Of a DNA stretch of 64,000 nucleotides, positions 41,374 to 50,762 are shown in pieces. Made by a program: the position numbers and the translations under genes. The DNA lies in contig CAMAXE010000016.1 of assembly GCA_945862145.1 (NCBI GenBank), positions 42,911-106,910 of the forward strand. The letters are read 5' to 3'. Position 1 is the first letter of the stretch; each line of letters starts with the position of its first letter. This DNA is from Klebsiella pneumoniae. Lineage in GTDB: Bacteria; Pseudomonadota; Gammaproteobacteria; Pseudomonadales; UBA5518. A model generated the notes under the pieces. The model was not told the DNA's origin. It searched no databases and was given only the letters and a program-made list of their open reading frames with translations.

Positions 41374-43260
41374 ATGCCACTGCACCTCATCGCCATCCTG
41401 TGCCTCGTATTGCTTCCGCTCGGCGCCCTGCACGCCGAAGACGCCCCCGCACGCACGGCGTTTCCGGAAGACGATTTCACCCTGAGCGAATACCGCATCC
41501 CCATGCGCGACGGGGTGGCGCTCTACACCCTCGTGCTCACGCCGAAGGGAGCGGCAGGGCCGCTGCCCGTGCTGCTGGAGCGCACGCCCTACGATGCGAG
41601 CGATGTCTTCGGCAGCCGCGCCACCAATCAACTTGCCGTGATGCGCGGGCCGTATTTCGCGGGCAAAGGTTTCATCTACGTGTTCCAGGATATCCGCGGG
41701 CGTTTCCGCTCAGGCGGCGAGTACGCGATGTACCGCTCGCCGCGCGGCGCCTTCAACACCAGCAACACCGACGAGACCACCGATGCCTGGGACACCATCG
41801 ACTGGCTGGTGAAAAAGCTCCCCGGCAACAACGGCAAAGTCGGCATCTGGGGTGTCTCCTACCCGGGCTGGCTCGCGCTCGCGGCGCTGCGCGATCCGCA
41901 CCCCGCGCTTGCCGCCGCCATCCCCTCCAACCCGGTGGTGGATGTGTGGAAGTCCGACGACTGGTTCCACTGGGGCGCGTTCCGCATTGCCTACGCCTTC
42001 GACTACATCTTCAACATGGAAACAGACAACACGGCCTACGTGTCCTACCCGTATCCCGAGCGCGATCTCTACACCTGGCTGCTGGGCAAGGGCAGCGCCG
42101 CGCAAGCATTGAGCGGGCTGCTGGACCAGCGCCACGAGATGTGGCCGCGCCTGATCCAGAACCCTGCCTACGGCCCCTACTGGAAAGACGTGGCCGCCGA
42201 CCGCTGGTTCGACAAGCCCACTCGCGTGGTGCCCACGCTGCATGTGCACGGGCTCTTTGACCAGGAAGACATCTACGGCGCGCCCGCCGTCTACGCCGCG
42301 ATGGAACGGCACGACGCCGCGAACGACGCGAATTTCCTCGCCATCGGTCCGTGGTTCCACGGGCAGCAATTCCGTGAGGGCAGCACGCTCGGGCCACTCA
42401 ACTTCGACGAGGACACCGCCAAGCGCTTTCGCGAAGATGTGATGATCCTGTTCCTCCAGCACGCGCTAGCTGGCGGCCCGGATCCACACCTTGCCCCGGT
42501 GACGGCATTCGAGACGGGGCGTAACCGCTGGCGGCACTTCGATGCGTGGCCTGCGGGCACGTCACAAATGCCGCTGTATCTGCAACCTGCGGGCGGGCTT
42601 GCGTTCACGGCGCCGCCGCGCGATGGCGGCTTTGCGGAGTACGTATCAGACCCTGCCAAACCCGTGCCCCATGTGCAGCGCCCAGTGCTAGGCGTGGACT
42701 ACGACAGCCCAGAGGCCATCGCCCAGTGGCGCAGTTGGCTCACGCAAGACCAGCGCTTTGTAGACGGCCGCCCCGATGTCGTCACCTGGCAGAGCGAACC
42801 GCTCACGCAGACGCTCACCATCCGCGGCGCACCGCAGGTGTTCCTGCAGGCTGAGACCACCGGCACCGATGCCGATTGGGTGGTGAAACTGATCGACGTG
42901 TTTCCCGGGCAGGACCCCGAGGACGCCGCGCGCTCCGGGATGCAGATCATGATCGCCGCGAATATTTTCCGCGGGCGTTATCGTGAGTCCCTCGAGCAGC
43001 CAGTGCCCATCAAGGCAAACCGCGCGCTGGAATACCGCTTCCCGCTGCCCGAGGCCAACCACAGCTTCCTGCCGGGACACAAGGTCATGGTACAGGTGCA
43101 AAGTAGCTGGTTCCCGCTCTACGATCGCAACCCCCAGGGCTGGGTGCCCTCGATCATGGAGGCCCCGCCCGAGGCCTATCGCGCCGCGCGCCAGCGCATC
43201 CACACCAGTGCAGCACACGCTTCCCGGATCGTGCTGCCCGTAGATGAGTCATTGCCATGA
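41374..43260 (+). CDS. CocE/NonD family exported hydrolase (X-Pro dipeptidyl-peptidase type)
   Basis: A 628-residue alpha/beta hydrolase with a signal peptide (IAILCLVLLPLGALHA, cleavage near AEDAPA). YRIPMRDGVALYTLVLTPKG starts the domain, the nucleophile elbow is WGVSYPGWLAL (Ser about 170), and PWFHGQQFREG holds a likely catalytic His. A C-terminal jelly-roll region (about 420-600) completes the CocE/NonD plan, seen in cocaine esterase and glutaryl-7-ACA acylase. The natural substrate is unknown. Its stop overlaps uup by four bases. Confidence 0.88.
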   Translation: MPLHLIAILCLVLLPLGALHAEDAPARTAFPEDDFTLSEYRIPMRDGVALYTLVLTPKGAAGPLPVLLERTPYDASDVFGSRATNQLAVMRGPYFAGKGFIYVFQDIRGRFRSGGEYAMYRSPRGAFNTSNTDETTDAWDTIDWLVKKLPGNNGKVGIWGVSYPGWLALAALRDPHPALAAAIPSNPVVDVWKSDDWFHWGAFRIAYAFDYIFNMETDNTAYVSYPYPERDLYTWLLGKGSAAQALSGLLDQRHEMWPRLIQNPAYGPYWKDVAADRWFDKPTRVVPTLHVHGLFDQEDIYGAPAVYAAMERHDAANDANFLAIGPWFHGQQFREGSTLGPLNFDEDTAKRFREDVMILFLQHALAGGPDPHLAPVTAFETGRNRWRHFDAWPAGTSQMPLYLQPAGGLAFTAPPRDGGFAEYVSDPAKPVPHVQRPVLGVDYDSPEAIAQWRSWLTQDQRFVDGRPDVVTWQSEPLTQTLTIRGAPQVFLQAETTGTDADWVVKLIDVFPGQDPEDAARSGMQIMIAANIFRGRYRESLEQPVPIKANRALEYRFPLPEANHSFLPGHKVMVQVQSSWFPLYDRNPQGWVPSIMEAPPEAYRAARQRIHTSAAHASRIVLPVDESLP

Positions 43261-45044
43261 GCCTTCTGTTCCAGATCGAGGGCGCCGAGCTCGCCTATGG
43301 CTCGCACCCGCTGCTTGACGGCGCGGGCATGCGATTGATGCGCGGCGAGCGCGTGGGCCTGATCGGGCGCAACGGCAGCGGCAAGTCCTCGCTGCTGCGC
43401 GTGATTGCAGGTCAGGCAACGCTCGACGGCGGCGAGATGCGCACCACGGATGGCGTGCGCGTGGTGCTGGTGGAGCAAGAGCCGGTGCTGCCCGATGCCG
43501 CCACCATCCGCGAGAGCCTGGTGCTGCGCGGCGCACTCGACGATATGCACGACGAGCGCGAGCGCTGGCGCGTGGAAGCGCGGCTCGACGAGTACCTGCA
43601 CCGCTTGTCGGTGCGCGCCGAGAGCGACCCCGCGAGTGCCTCGGGCGGAGAGCGCAAGCGCGCGGCACTCGCACTGGCGATGGCGCTGGAACCAGAATTG
43701 CTGCTGCTGGACGAGCCCACCAACCACCTCGATATCGGCGCCATCGCGCTGCTCGAGGAGATGGTGCAGAAGCTCCCCGGCCTGATCCTGATCACCCACG
43801 ATCGCGCCTTCCTCGACCGCGTGGCCACGCGCATCGTCGAACTCGACCGTGGCTGGCTGCGCTCCTACCCCGGCAATTTCGCGGCCTACCGCGCGCGTAA
43901 GGACCAGGAACTGGAAGCCGAGAAAATCGCGGCGCGCAAATTCGACACGTTCTGGGCGCAAGAGGAAGTCTGGATCCGGCAGGGCATCAAGGCGCGTCGC
44001 ACCCGTGACGAGGGCCGGGTGCGCCGTCTCGAGCGTCTGCGTGAAGAGCGCGCCGCGCGCCGCGAGCGCCTGGGTAACGTGCGGCTCTCGCTGGATGCCG
44101 GCGAACGCTCTGGCAAGCTCGTGGCGGAGCTCGAGCACGTGCACCAGTCCTTCAGCGGACGCGTGCTGGTGCGGGATCTGTCCATGCGCCTGATCCGCGG
44201 TGATCGGCTCGGGCTGGTGGGGCCCAATGGCGCGGGCAAGAGCACACTGCTCAAGCTGATCCTCGGTCAACTCGCGCCTGACAGCGGCACGGTGCGCATG
44301 GGCACCAAGCTCGAGGTCGCGTACTTCGACCAGATGCGCGAACAACTCGATCCCGAGCGCACGCTCGCTGAGACCATCAGCCCCGGTTCCGACTGGGTCG
44401 AGATGGGCGGCAACCGCAAGCACATCATGAGTTATCTCGCGGACTTCCTGTTTCCACCGGAACGGGCCAGAAGCCCCGTGAGCACGCTCTCAGGCGGCGA
44501 GCGCAACCGCTTGCTACTCGCACGGCTCTTCGCCAAGCCTGCGAACCTGCTGGTGCTGGACGAGCCCACCAACGACCTCGATATCGAGTCGCTCGAACTC
44601 CTCGAAGACACGCTCGCCGACTACACCGGCACGCTGCTCCTCGTGAGCCACGACCGCGCCTTCCTCGACAACGTGGTGACGCAGACGCTGGTGGCCGAGG
44701 ACGATGGCCATTGGCAGGAGTACGCCGGCGGCTACAGCGACTGGCTCTTGCAGCGCGCCGCACCCGCCGAGGCAGCCACGGCCGCGTCCACGCGCACGGC
44801 AACAACCCCCGCGACCCCCGCGCGCAAGGGATCGGGCGCAAAGCTGAGCTTCAAGGAAGCACGCGAGCTCGGGGAGTTGCCCGCCCGCATCGAGAGCCTG
44901 GAGCAGGAGCAACACGCGCTGCTCGCGAGCATGGCCGGCCTGAAGGGTGCGGCAATGCAGGACGCGGCGCACCGCGCCACCGAGATCAGCGGGCTGCTGG
45001 AGGTGGTTTACGCGCGCTGGGAGGAACTCGAGGCGCGTCGCTGA
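43257..45044 (+). CDS. uup: ABC-F ATPase Uup
   Basis: A 595-residue soluble ABC-F protein with two ATP-binding cassettes: GRNGSGKSSL / ASGGERKRAAL / LLLDEPTNHLD in the first and GPNGAGKSTL / LSGGERNRLLL / LVLDEPTNDLD in the second. A linker rich in Arg and Glu lies between, and the C-terminal 80 residues form the Uup coiled-coil domain (KLSFKEARELGELPARIESL). Uup acts on ribosomes or branched DNA and affects precise transposon excision. There is no membrane segment. Confidence 0.95.
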   Translation: MSLLFQIEGAELAYGSHPLLDGAGMRLMRGERVGLIGRNGSGKSSLLRVIAGQATLDGGEMRTTDGVRVVLVEQEPVLPDAATIRESLVLRGALDDMHDERERWRVEARLDEYLHRLSVRAESDPASASGGERKRAALALAMALEPELLLLDEPTNHLDIGAIALLEEMVQKLPGLILITHDRAFLDRVATRIVELDRGWLRSYPGNFAAYRARKDQELEAEKIAARKFDTFWAQEEVWIRQGIKARRTRDEGRVRRLERLREERAARRERLGNVRLSLDAGERSGKLVAELEHVHQSFSGRVLVRDLSMRLIRGDRLGLVGPNGAGKSTLLKLILGQLAPDSGTVRMGTKLEVAYFDQMREQLDPERTLAETISPGSDWVEMGGNRKHIMSYLADFLFPPERARSPVSTLSGGERNRLLLARLFAKPANLLVLDEPTNDLDIESLELLEDTLADYTGTLLLVSHDRAFLDNVVTQTLVAEDDGHWQEYAGGYSDWLLQRAAPAEAATAASTRTATTPATPARKGSGAKLSFKEARELGELPARIESLEQEQHALLASMAGLKGAAMQDAAHRATEISGLLEVVYARWEELEARR

Positions 45045-45133
45045 GCGGCAACCAACCAGCGTGACCGGATCAGCATCCTGCGACGCGCAGGATCGCCTAT
45101 GCTTTCGGTGGCGTCATCCCCGGGAGTTTCCAT

Positions 45134-45345
45134 ATGCCTTCGTTCAAGGTGCTCGCTGCAGCCATCGTCATGGCCGGAATTGGCTGCGGCGCCGCCGCAG
45201 ACCCGGCATTGGAAAGCCGCTTCGACGCCCTGATAGATCCGGCCGAAATGGGCGCTTGGATGAAAACGATGGCCGCCGAACCCAACCACGTAGGCTCGCC
45301 GCACAACAAGGCAAATGCCGAGCTGACTCTGGCGCAGTTCGAAGA
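45134..45345 (+). pseudogene. N-terminal fragment of an M28-type (glutamate carboxypeptidase-like) exported peptidase
   Basis: ATG 45134, preceded by GGGAG, opens a signal peptide (FKVLAAAIVMAGIGCGAAA) and DPAEMGAWMKTMAAEPNHVG followed by SPHNKANAELTLAQF, typical of the N-terminus of PSMA/GCPII-like M28 peptidases. At about codon 71 the similarity stops and the DNA becomes part of an RND pump gene in another frame. The peptidase body (over 600 residues) is missing. Confidence 0.7.
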
Positions 45346-45908
45346 TGCCCGAAGGCTATCGCCTGGATATCGGTGGCGAGGCGGAAACGGCGGCGAAGAG
45401 CTTTGGCGGCCTCGGCCCGATCATCGCGTTCGCCGTGTTCGGCATTTTGGCCGTGCTGGTGATCGAGTTCAGCCGTTGCCGCGAGACGCTCGTGGTGGCC
45501 GGCGTCATCCCGCTCGGCCTGTTCGGCGGCTTGGTGGCCTTGTTCATCACCGGCAATTCGCTGAGCTACACCGCTGTCATCGGTTTCGTCGCGCTGATCG
45601 GGATCGAGATCAAGAACAGCCTGCTGCTCGTCGATTTCACCACCCAGTTGCGCCAAGCGGGCCGACCGCTGCTCGAAGCCATCGAGGAAGCCGGCGAGGT
45701 GCGCTTCCTGCCCGTGCTGCTGACCAGCGTGACGGCGATCGGCGGCCTGCTGCCGCTCGCCCTCTCAGGTTCCGGTCTTTATGCCCCGCTCGCCTGGGTG
45801 ATCATCGGTGGGCTGGTTTCGTCCACCATCCTGTCACGCGTGGTCACGCCAGTGATGTATCTGCTCATCGTGCGGGGGGCGCCGGATGGCAGCCTCAGTC
45901 CGGATTGA
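45346..45908 (+). pseudogene. C-terminal fragment of an RND efflux transporter
   Basis: About 187 codons reading PEGYRLDIGGEAETAAKSFG, then five to six transmembrane helices (GLGPIIAFAVFGILAVLVIE; VVAGVIPLGLFGGLVALFIT) and GLVSSTILSRVVTPVMYLL, i.e. the last fifth of an AcrB/MexF-type permease ending at a natural stop. The missing N-terminal 800 or so residues and abrupt start inside an M28 gene indicate a deletion fusion. The fragment could still be translated from an internal ATG but cannot work as a pump. Confidence 0.78.
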
Positions 45909-45926
45909 CCGTTGCGATTTCCTGCG

Positions 45927-46505
45927 TCACCGCGCGTAAACCGGATCGCTGTGGTCACGTGAACCGAGCAGCTGGAGCGAGGCGAACATGCCCTCGTTCC
46001 AGATCGAGGATGTGGGCTGGTTGATGTTCCAGTCCATCACCACCGTGCGCTTGGCGATGCGCCACTCGCCGCCGCGCTTCTCGAGGCGGTCTACGTAGCG
46101 CCCACCAAACAGGAAGTCGCTCTGTACCTTGGAGGCATCAAAACCGAAGCGCTCCAGGTAGCTCGGCCCGAACACCTCCCGGGTCTTCTGCGGATCGCCT
46201 TTAACCCGGTGATAAGCGAACAGATAAGACTCCGTGTGCGCCACGTCGCCCTCGATCTCCATATGCACATTCATGATCGCGTGCATGGTCACCTCGAACC
46301 AGTTCTGTATCTCGCGGATGATGAACTCGGCGAAGGCCTGCGCATTGCCCGCAAACACGCCGTGATCATCGAAGCCGTCTTCCCAGTAGACGCGTTTCAT
46401 AAGATCGACGTCGCAGCGATCAAGGGCGCGGCAGTAGCTCGTCAGCACGTGGTAGATCTTCTGGCGATCGAGGAGTTCTTGCAGTTCGGCGGGGAGCGTT
46501 TGCAT
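45927..46505 (-). CDS. SnoaL-like / NTF2-fold family protein
   Basis: A 192-residue protein of the NTF2-like superfamily (SnoaL-type): LLDRQKIYHVLTSYCRALDR and CDVDLMKRVYWEDGFDDHG near the start, NVHMEIEGDVAHTESYLFAY in the middle and SDFLFGGRYVDRLEKRGGEW near 130-150. Such proteins include steroid isomerases and dehydratases and are common in aromatic and steroid catabolic loci. It shares strand with the adjacent flavoprotein gene across a 225-base REP-rich gap. Substrate not predictable. Confidence 0.78.
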   Translation of the reverse strand: MQTLPAELQELLDRQKIYHVLTSYCRALDRCDVDLMKRVYWEDGFDDHGVFAGNAQAFAEFIIREIQNWFEVTMHAIMNVHMEIEGDVAHTESYLFAYHRVKGDPQKTREVFGPSYLERFGFDASKVQSDFLFGGRYVDRLEKRGGEWRIAKRTVVMDWNINQPTSSIWNEGMFASLQLLGSRDHSDPVYAR

Positions 46506-46582
46506 CGGTTTGCCCTGAGGTTGTATCGGTAAAAAAGAGGCGCGAGGATCTGCTTGCAGCTGTGCCTTTGCGGGGCGCTGCT

Positions 46583-46714
46583 GTCGCGCGCATGGCGCGC
46601 TCCTACAGATTCGTCCGTGGTAATTGTCGCGGGCATGGCGCTCACACGGGTCCTTCGGTAGGAGCGGGCCATGCCCGCGACGTCTCCCCCGTAGGAGCGG
46701 GCCATGCCCGCGAC
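46583..46714. repeat. REP-like cluster (four copies)
   Basis: Copies lie at 46583-46606 (minus sense, GCGC variant), about 46625-46645 (minus sense, shortened), 46658-46681 and 46691-46714 (plus sense, GTAGGAGCGGGCCATGCCCG core). They fill most of the 225-base gap 46506-46730; nothing else is recognised there. Confidence 0.8.
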
Positions 46715-46730
46715 CATCGCTGCAGCGATT

Positions 46731-48320
46731 TCAGCCCAGCTGCCTCCCCGCAATGAACGCAAAACTCAACGCCGGGCCGATCGTCCCGCCGCCACCACCG
46801 TAGAGCGCACCGGGGCCACCCACGCCCGAGGTGTTGCCGCTCGCGTAGAGCCCCGTGATTGGCTCGCCCCACACGTCCAGCACCTGCGCGTTGCGGTTCA
46901 CCCGCAAGCCGCCGCAGGTACCCAGCGCGCCGGGGCTGACCGAAATTCCGTAAAACGGCGCTTTTTCGACGGGTGCGAGCGTGGCAGACATATTGGGTTC
47001 GCCGCCGCGGTCATAGATGCTCTCGCCGCGATGGAAGTCCGGGTCCTTGCCCGCGCGTGCGTTGGTGTTGAAGCGCTCCACCGTAGCAGCGAGACCCACC
47101 GGATCCACGCCGAGTTTTTTCGCGAGTTCGTCCAGCGTGTCTGCCTGCACCACCCAGTCTGGCAGCGGCTGCCCGGGCATGGCACCGCCCAGAGTTAGCG
47201 TGTCGCGCACCGTCTGGTCGCAGATGTGGAAGGCGGGGATGTTGCTGTAGCCGACCTCCAGCCAGTTCTCCCAGGTGTGGAAGCTCGGCCAGGTGACGTC
47301 GTAGGCGGCGCCTTCGTTCGCCCAGCGCTTGCCGTAGCGGTTCACGCAGATGCTCGCGGGGTAGCGCCGCTCGATCTGCGCGTAGAGGGAGATCGCGCCG
47401 CGCACCTTGCCGTTACGCTCGCCGTCCTCGGTGTACACGGCCTGACCCCAGCACTCGTTCATGTTGCGCAGATCCGCACCGATATCCATGCCCATGCGGA
47501 TGCCATCGCCTTCGTTGGATTCCGCGCCCCAGGTGTAGAGCATCGGGCCGCGCAGGAAGTGCTTCACCATGGTGGGGTTGCGCTCGAAACCGCCCGAGGC
47601 CATCAGCACGCCGCGCCGTGCGCGCACGCGCCAGGGCTTGCCATCGCGCAGGGCCTCGACGCCGATCACGTGGCGGGCGTCGCCCTTGCGCTCAACGATC
47701 AGGCGATGCGCGGGAGTGGCCGCGCGGATGTCCACGCCCTTGTCCTGGCAGCCTTGCAGCAGCCCGCCGATCAGCAAGCCGCCGGACATGCCGGGCTTGT
47801 CCTGCACGGTCTCGACCGAGCGGCCGCGCGGCCGCGACTCGGCCCAGTCCGCGTGGTAGTCCGCAACCTTGCCCATCAGCAGCGAGACGCGGAAGCGCAG
47901 CGGGGAATTCGCCTCGAGGAAGTCGAGCATCTTGGAGCCGTTATCGACGAAGGCCTCCATGACCTCTTCGTCTGCCTGCCCGCGCGAGAGTTTGCGCAGG
48001 TAGCCGAGCGCGCTCTCGCGGTTGTCCTCGAGACCTTCGCGCTTCATCACGTTGTTGTTCGGCACCCAGGCCACGCCACCGGACACCAGCGTGGTGCCGC
48101 CAACGACCGGGTGTTTCTCCAACACCAGCACTTTCGCGCCGGCGGTGGCAGCGGCGAGCGCGCCGCAAAGTCCGGTGCCCGAGCCCACCACGATCACGTC
48201 GACCTCATGATCGAAGTGCATGCGCGGGCCGGCGGCAAGTGCCGCGCCCGCAGGCGCCATCACCGCCGCAGCGGCGGCACCTTTGAGAAGACGACGACGG
48301 GAGCTCTGACGTGCAGACAT
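46731..48320 (-). CDS. Tat-exported FAD-dependent oxidoreductase (fumarate reductase / 3-ketosteroid dehydrogenase-like)
   Basis: A 529-residue flavoprotein with a Tat signal (SSRRRLLKGAAAAAVMAPAG), then the FAD loop VIVVGSGTGLCGALAAATAG (about 39-58), GGTTLVSGGVAWVP, GVLMASGGFERN and the C-terminal GLYASGNTSGVGGPGALYGG followed by GGTIGPALSFAFIAG. The FAD_binding_2 pattern fits flavocytochrome c, KSTD and related dehydrogenases. Tat export suggests cofactor loading before secretion. It is grouped with a SnoaL-like gene; substrate unknown, possibly a ketosteroid or enone. Confidence 0.82.
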   Translation of the reverse strand: MSARQSSRRRLLKGAAAAAVMAPAGAALAAGPRMHFDHEVDVIVVGSGTGLCGALAAATAGAKVLVLEKHPVVGGTTLVSGGVAWVPNNNVMKREGLEDNRESALGYLRKLSRGQADEEVMEAFVDNGSKMLDFLEANSPLRFRVSLLMGKVADYHADWAESRPRGRSVETVQDKPGMSGGLLIGGLLQGCQDKGVDIRAATPAHRLIVERKGDARHVIGVEALRDGKPWRVRARRGVLMASGGFERNPTMVKHFLRGPMLYTWGAESNEGDGIRMGMDIGADLRNMNECWGQAVYTEDGERNGKVRGAISLYAQIERRYPASICVNRYGKRWANEGAAYDVTWPSFHTWENWLEVGYSNIPAFHICDQTVRDTLTLGGAMPGQPLPDWVVQADTLDELAKKLGVDPVGLAATVERFNTNARAGKDPDFHRGESIYDRGGEPNMSATLAPVEKAPFYGISVSPGALGTCGGLRVNRNAQVLDVWGEPITGLYASGNTSGVGGPGALYGGGGGTIGPALSFAFIAGRQLG

Positions 48321-48415
48321 GAGGCATCTCTCCTGGGAAAGGGAGTGGCGCGTCAGAGTCTCTAGGGTGGCAGCGGCAAGCGCAAGATCCGAACGGATGA
48401 TGGGCCGCGAGGAGC

Positions 48416-49021
48416 TCAGCGCTGCATGGCCCGCTGGTAGGCCGGGCGCGCCTCGATGCGGGAGAAGTAATCCATCAACGCCGGGTAGCGCTCATCGAGC
48501 ACGCCGAGATTGCGCGCGGCGGTAAGCGTGAAGCCGGTCATCACATCGGCTGCGCTGAACTGCTCGCCGAGCAGCCAGGGCCCCTCGCCGAAATGCTCCT
48601 CGATGAAGGCCATGCCGCAGGCTGCGCGATGACGCAGGTCTTCGAGCAGCGAGACGTGCTTCTCGGCATCGTCGCGGTAGCGCGTGAGCCACACCAGCAC
48701 ACCGAGCGGAAGATACGCGGTGCCCTCGGCGAAGTGCAGCCACTGCAGGTAACGCCCGCGCTCCGGAGCACCAATGGCGGGCGCCAGCCGGTTGTCGCCG
48801 TAGCGCTCCAGGATGTACTCGACGATGGCGCCGGATTCACAGAGCACCACCGCACCGTCTTCGAGGGTGGGGATCTTGCCGAGCGGGGTTTCCTGCGCGA
48901 AGAAATCGCTGGATGGCGTCTTGAAGGGCACGGTCACGAGTTCGAACGGCAGCTCGAGTTCCTCGAGCAGCCACAAGACGCGCTGGGATCGGGTTCGCGG
49001 TGCGTGATAAAGCTTCAGCAT
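48416..49021 (-). CDS. Glutathione S-transferase family protein
   Basis: A 201-residue GST: thioredoxin-like N-domain LKLYHAPRTRSQRVLWLLEE (about 2-21), TPLGKIPTLEDGAVVLCESG (about 50-69, with cis-Pro and the ES glutathione-binding pair), and a helical C-domain with PWLLGEQFSAADVMTGF. ATG 49021 gives the natural start with AAGGAG ten bases upstream; the frame continues to 49069 without similarity. Likely cytosolic detoxification or isomerisation. Confidence 0.9.
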   Translation of the reverse strand: MLKLYHAPRTRSQRVLWLLEELELPFELVTVPFKTPSSDFFAQETPLGKIPTLEDGAVVLCESGAIVEYILERYGDNRLAPAIGAPERGRYLQWLHFAEGTAYLPLGVLVWLTRYRDDAEKHVSLLEDLRHRAACGMAFIEEHFGEGPWLLGEQFSAADVMTGFTLTAARNLGVLDERYPALMDYFSRIEARPAYQRAMQR

Positions 49022-49173
49022 CCCTGACGATCTCCTTACAACCCGTGTGAGCTCCGACACGGGGTACAACGTGTGGACAGGTTAACCGCGTCGCGGGACG
49101 CCGGGGTCTGTCAAAGCGCGGGAATGCTTCCTATAGTCAGCGGCACCGCAAGGCTTGCAGGGAATACAGCTCG

Positions 49174-49935
49174 ATGGCAGCGCTTGAAATCGAACACCGG
49201 GGCGCGTGCGCGATCCTGCGCTTGAACCGCCCGGAGTCGTTGAACAGCATCAACGACGCGCTGCTCGGTGCCCTCGAAGAGCAGATCGACGCACTCGAGG
49301 CCGCGCCCTGCCGCGCATTGGTGCTCACCGGCACCGGCCGCGCGTTCTGCGCGGGCACCGATCTCAAGGAGTCACACAGCATTCCCGAGGAGCGCATGCA
49401 GCGCGTGCATGCGCTGGTGCGGCGGCTGCGTGGCTACGCGAAACCGAGCATCGCCGCGATCAATGGCCTTGCACTCGGCGGCGGACTCGAACTCGCACTG
49501 GCCTGTACTTTCCGCGTGGCGCGGGCGGATGCAAAGCTCGGACTGCCCGAGGTGAAGCTCGCGCTGCTGCCGGCCTACGCGGGCACGCAATTACTAGCGC
49601 GCCTGATCGGCGAGAGCCGCGCACTGGAAATGATGCTGAGCGGGGACCCCATCGACGGCATCCGCGCCGAGCAGATCGGCTTGGTGAACAAGGTGGTGTC
49701 AGCGGAGACCGACGTGGTGGCAGCAGCCTGTGAGCTGGCCGCTTCTTTTACGCGGCACAGCCTGGTGCCACAGCGCGCCATCCTGCGCGCGGTCCGCGAG
49801 GGCCTGGAGATGCCGCTCGAGGGCGGCATGGCATTGGAACGTGCGCTGGTAAGCGAGGTCTCGGGCAGCGCCGACACCCTCGAAGGCGTGAGCGCGTTTC
49901 TGGAGAAGCGCACGCCGCGCTGGTCTGACAGCTAA
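49174..49935 (+). CDS. Enoyl-CoA hydratase/isomerase family protein
   Basis: A 253-residue crotonase. It has LRLNRPESLNSINDALL (about 15-31), the oxyanion-hole segment AFCAGTDLKESHS (about 57-69), AINGLALGGGLELALACTFR (about 96-115, with the first catalytic Glu) and LGLPEVKLALLPAYAGTQLL (second Glu). Both acids are present, so hydratase activity is possible. It is divergent from the GST gene and abuts the DUF924 gene. Confidence 0.9.
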   Translation: MAALEIEHRGACAILRLNRPESLNSINDALLGALEEQIDALEAAPCRALVLTGTGRAFCAGTDLKESHSIPEERMQRVHALVRRLRGYAKPSIAAINGLALGGGLELALACTFRVARADAKLGLPEVKLALLPAYAGTQLLARLIGESRALEMMLSGDPIDGIRAEQIGLVNKVVSAETDVVAAACELAASFTRHSLVPQRAILRAVREGLEMPLEGGMALERALVSEVSGSADTLEGVSAFLEKRTPRWSDS

Positions 49936-50057
49936 TGGCCATCATCAATACAAAAACAACCACGACGGCGCGACTCACGCGACGCCTGCTTCTGCTCGCA
50001 ACGATCCTGATCACGGCGGGCACTGGTATAACGACGGCGAGAGGGGAGGAGCCGGCG

Positions 50058-50603
50058 ATGACAGTCGCCGCGGATGATGTGTTGCACTTCTGGTTCGTCG
50101 AGCTCCAGCCCAAGGACTGGTGGAAGTCCGACCAAGCGCTGGATGCCGTGATTACGGGGCGCTTCGGCAAGACGCTGGAACTGGCCGCACACGGCGAGCT
50201 CGCAGGCTGGCGCCAGAGCGCGGGTGGGCGGCTCGCAGAGGTTATCGTACTCGACCAGTTTTCACGCAATATCCTCCGCGGCACCGCCGGCGCCTTCGCT
50301 AACGATGCGCTGGCCCTGTCGCTCGCGCAGGACGCCGTGGCCGCGGGGATCGATCGCGAGTTGCCGGTTGAACAGCGCCGCTTCCTGTACATGCCCTACA
50401 TGCACAGCGAGACCGCCTCGGTGCACGAGCAGGCCATGAGGCTCTTCGCCACCCCGGGGCTGGAGCAAAGCCTCGCGTTCGAGCGCCGCCACAAGGCGGT
50501 GATCGACCGCTTCGGGCGCTATCCGCATCGCAACGCGGTGCTCGGACGCGAATCAACGCTCGCGGAAATAGAGTTCATGAAACAGCCCGGCTCTTCGTTC
50601 TGA
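50058..50603 (+). CDS. DUF924 family protein
   Basis: A 181-residue protein of the DUF924 family: VLHFWFVELQPKDWWKSDQA (about 7-26), VLDQFSRNILRG (about 65-76) and LYMPYMHSE (about 106-114). The fold is all-helical; function unknown. ATG 50058 has an excellent GGGGAGGAG ribosome site and is the usual DUF924 start. The frame is open back to ATG 49935 and would add a 41-residue signal-like leader (TRRLLLLATILITAG). Confidence 0.85.
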   Translation: MTVAADDVLHFWFVELQPKDWWKSDQALDAVITGRFGKTLELAAHGELAGWRQSAGGRLAEVIVLDQFSRNILRGTAGAFANDALALSLAQDAVAAGIDRELPVEQRRFLYMPYMHSETASVHEQAMRLFATPGLEQSLAFERRHKAVIDRFGRYPHRNAVLGRESTLAEIEFMKQPGSSF

Positions 50604-50762
50604 GGAACACCCTGGGACCGCATCATCCTGTGCTTCGTGGGGCCACGCACCTGCTGGGTGATAGGTGGGTTGAGGACAGCCTCGACGTCATGGAAGTCAG
50701 CGTCGGCATGCTCAGCCTGCGGGCTGCCTTGGCAGGCAACCCGCGAAGCACGGTACTTACGA

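Noticed and set aside
47226..48365. 379-codon open frame on the plus strand opposite the Tat flavoprotein
   Set aside because: Shadow of the flavoprotein gene, Ala/His/Val-rich without domains.
50604..50762. Intergenic segment with a 100-codon minus-strand frame downstream of the VOC gene
   Set aside because: No start signals or similarity; treated as non-coding.
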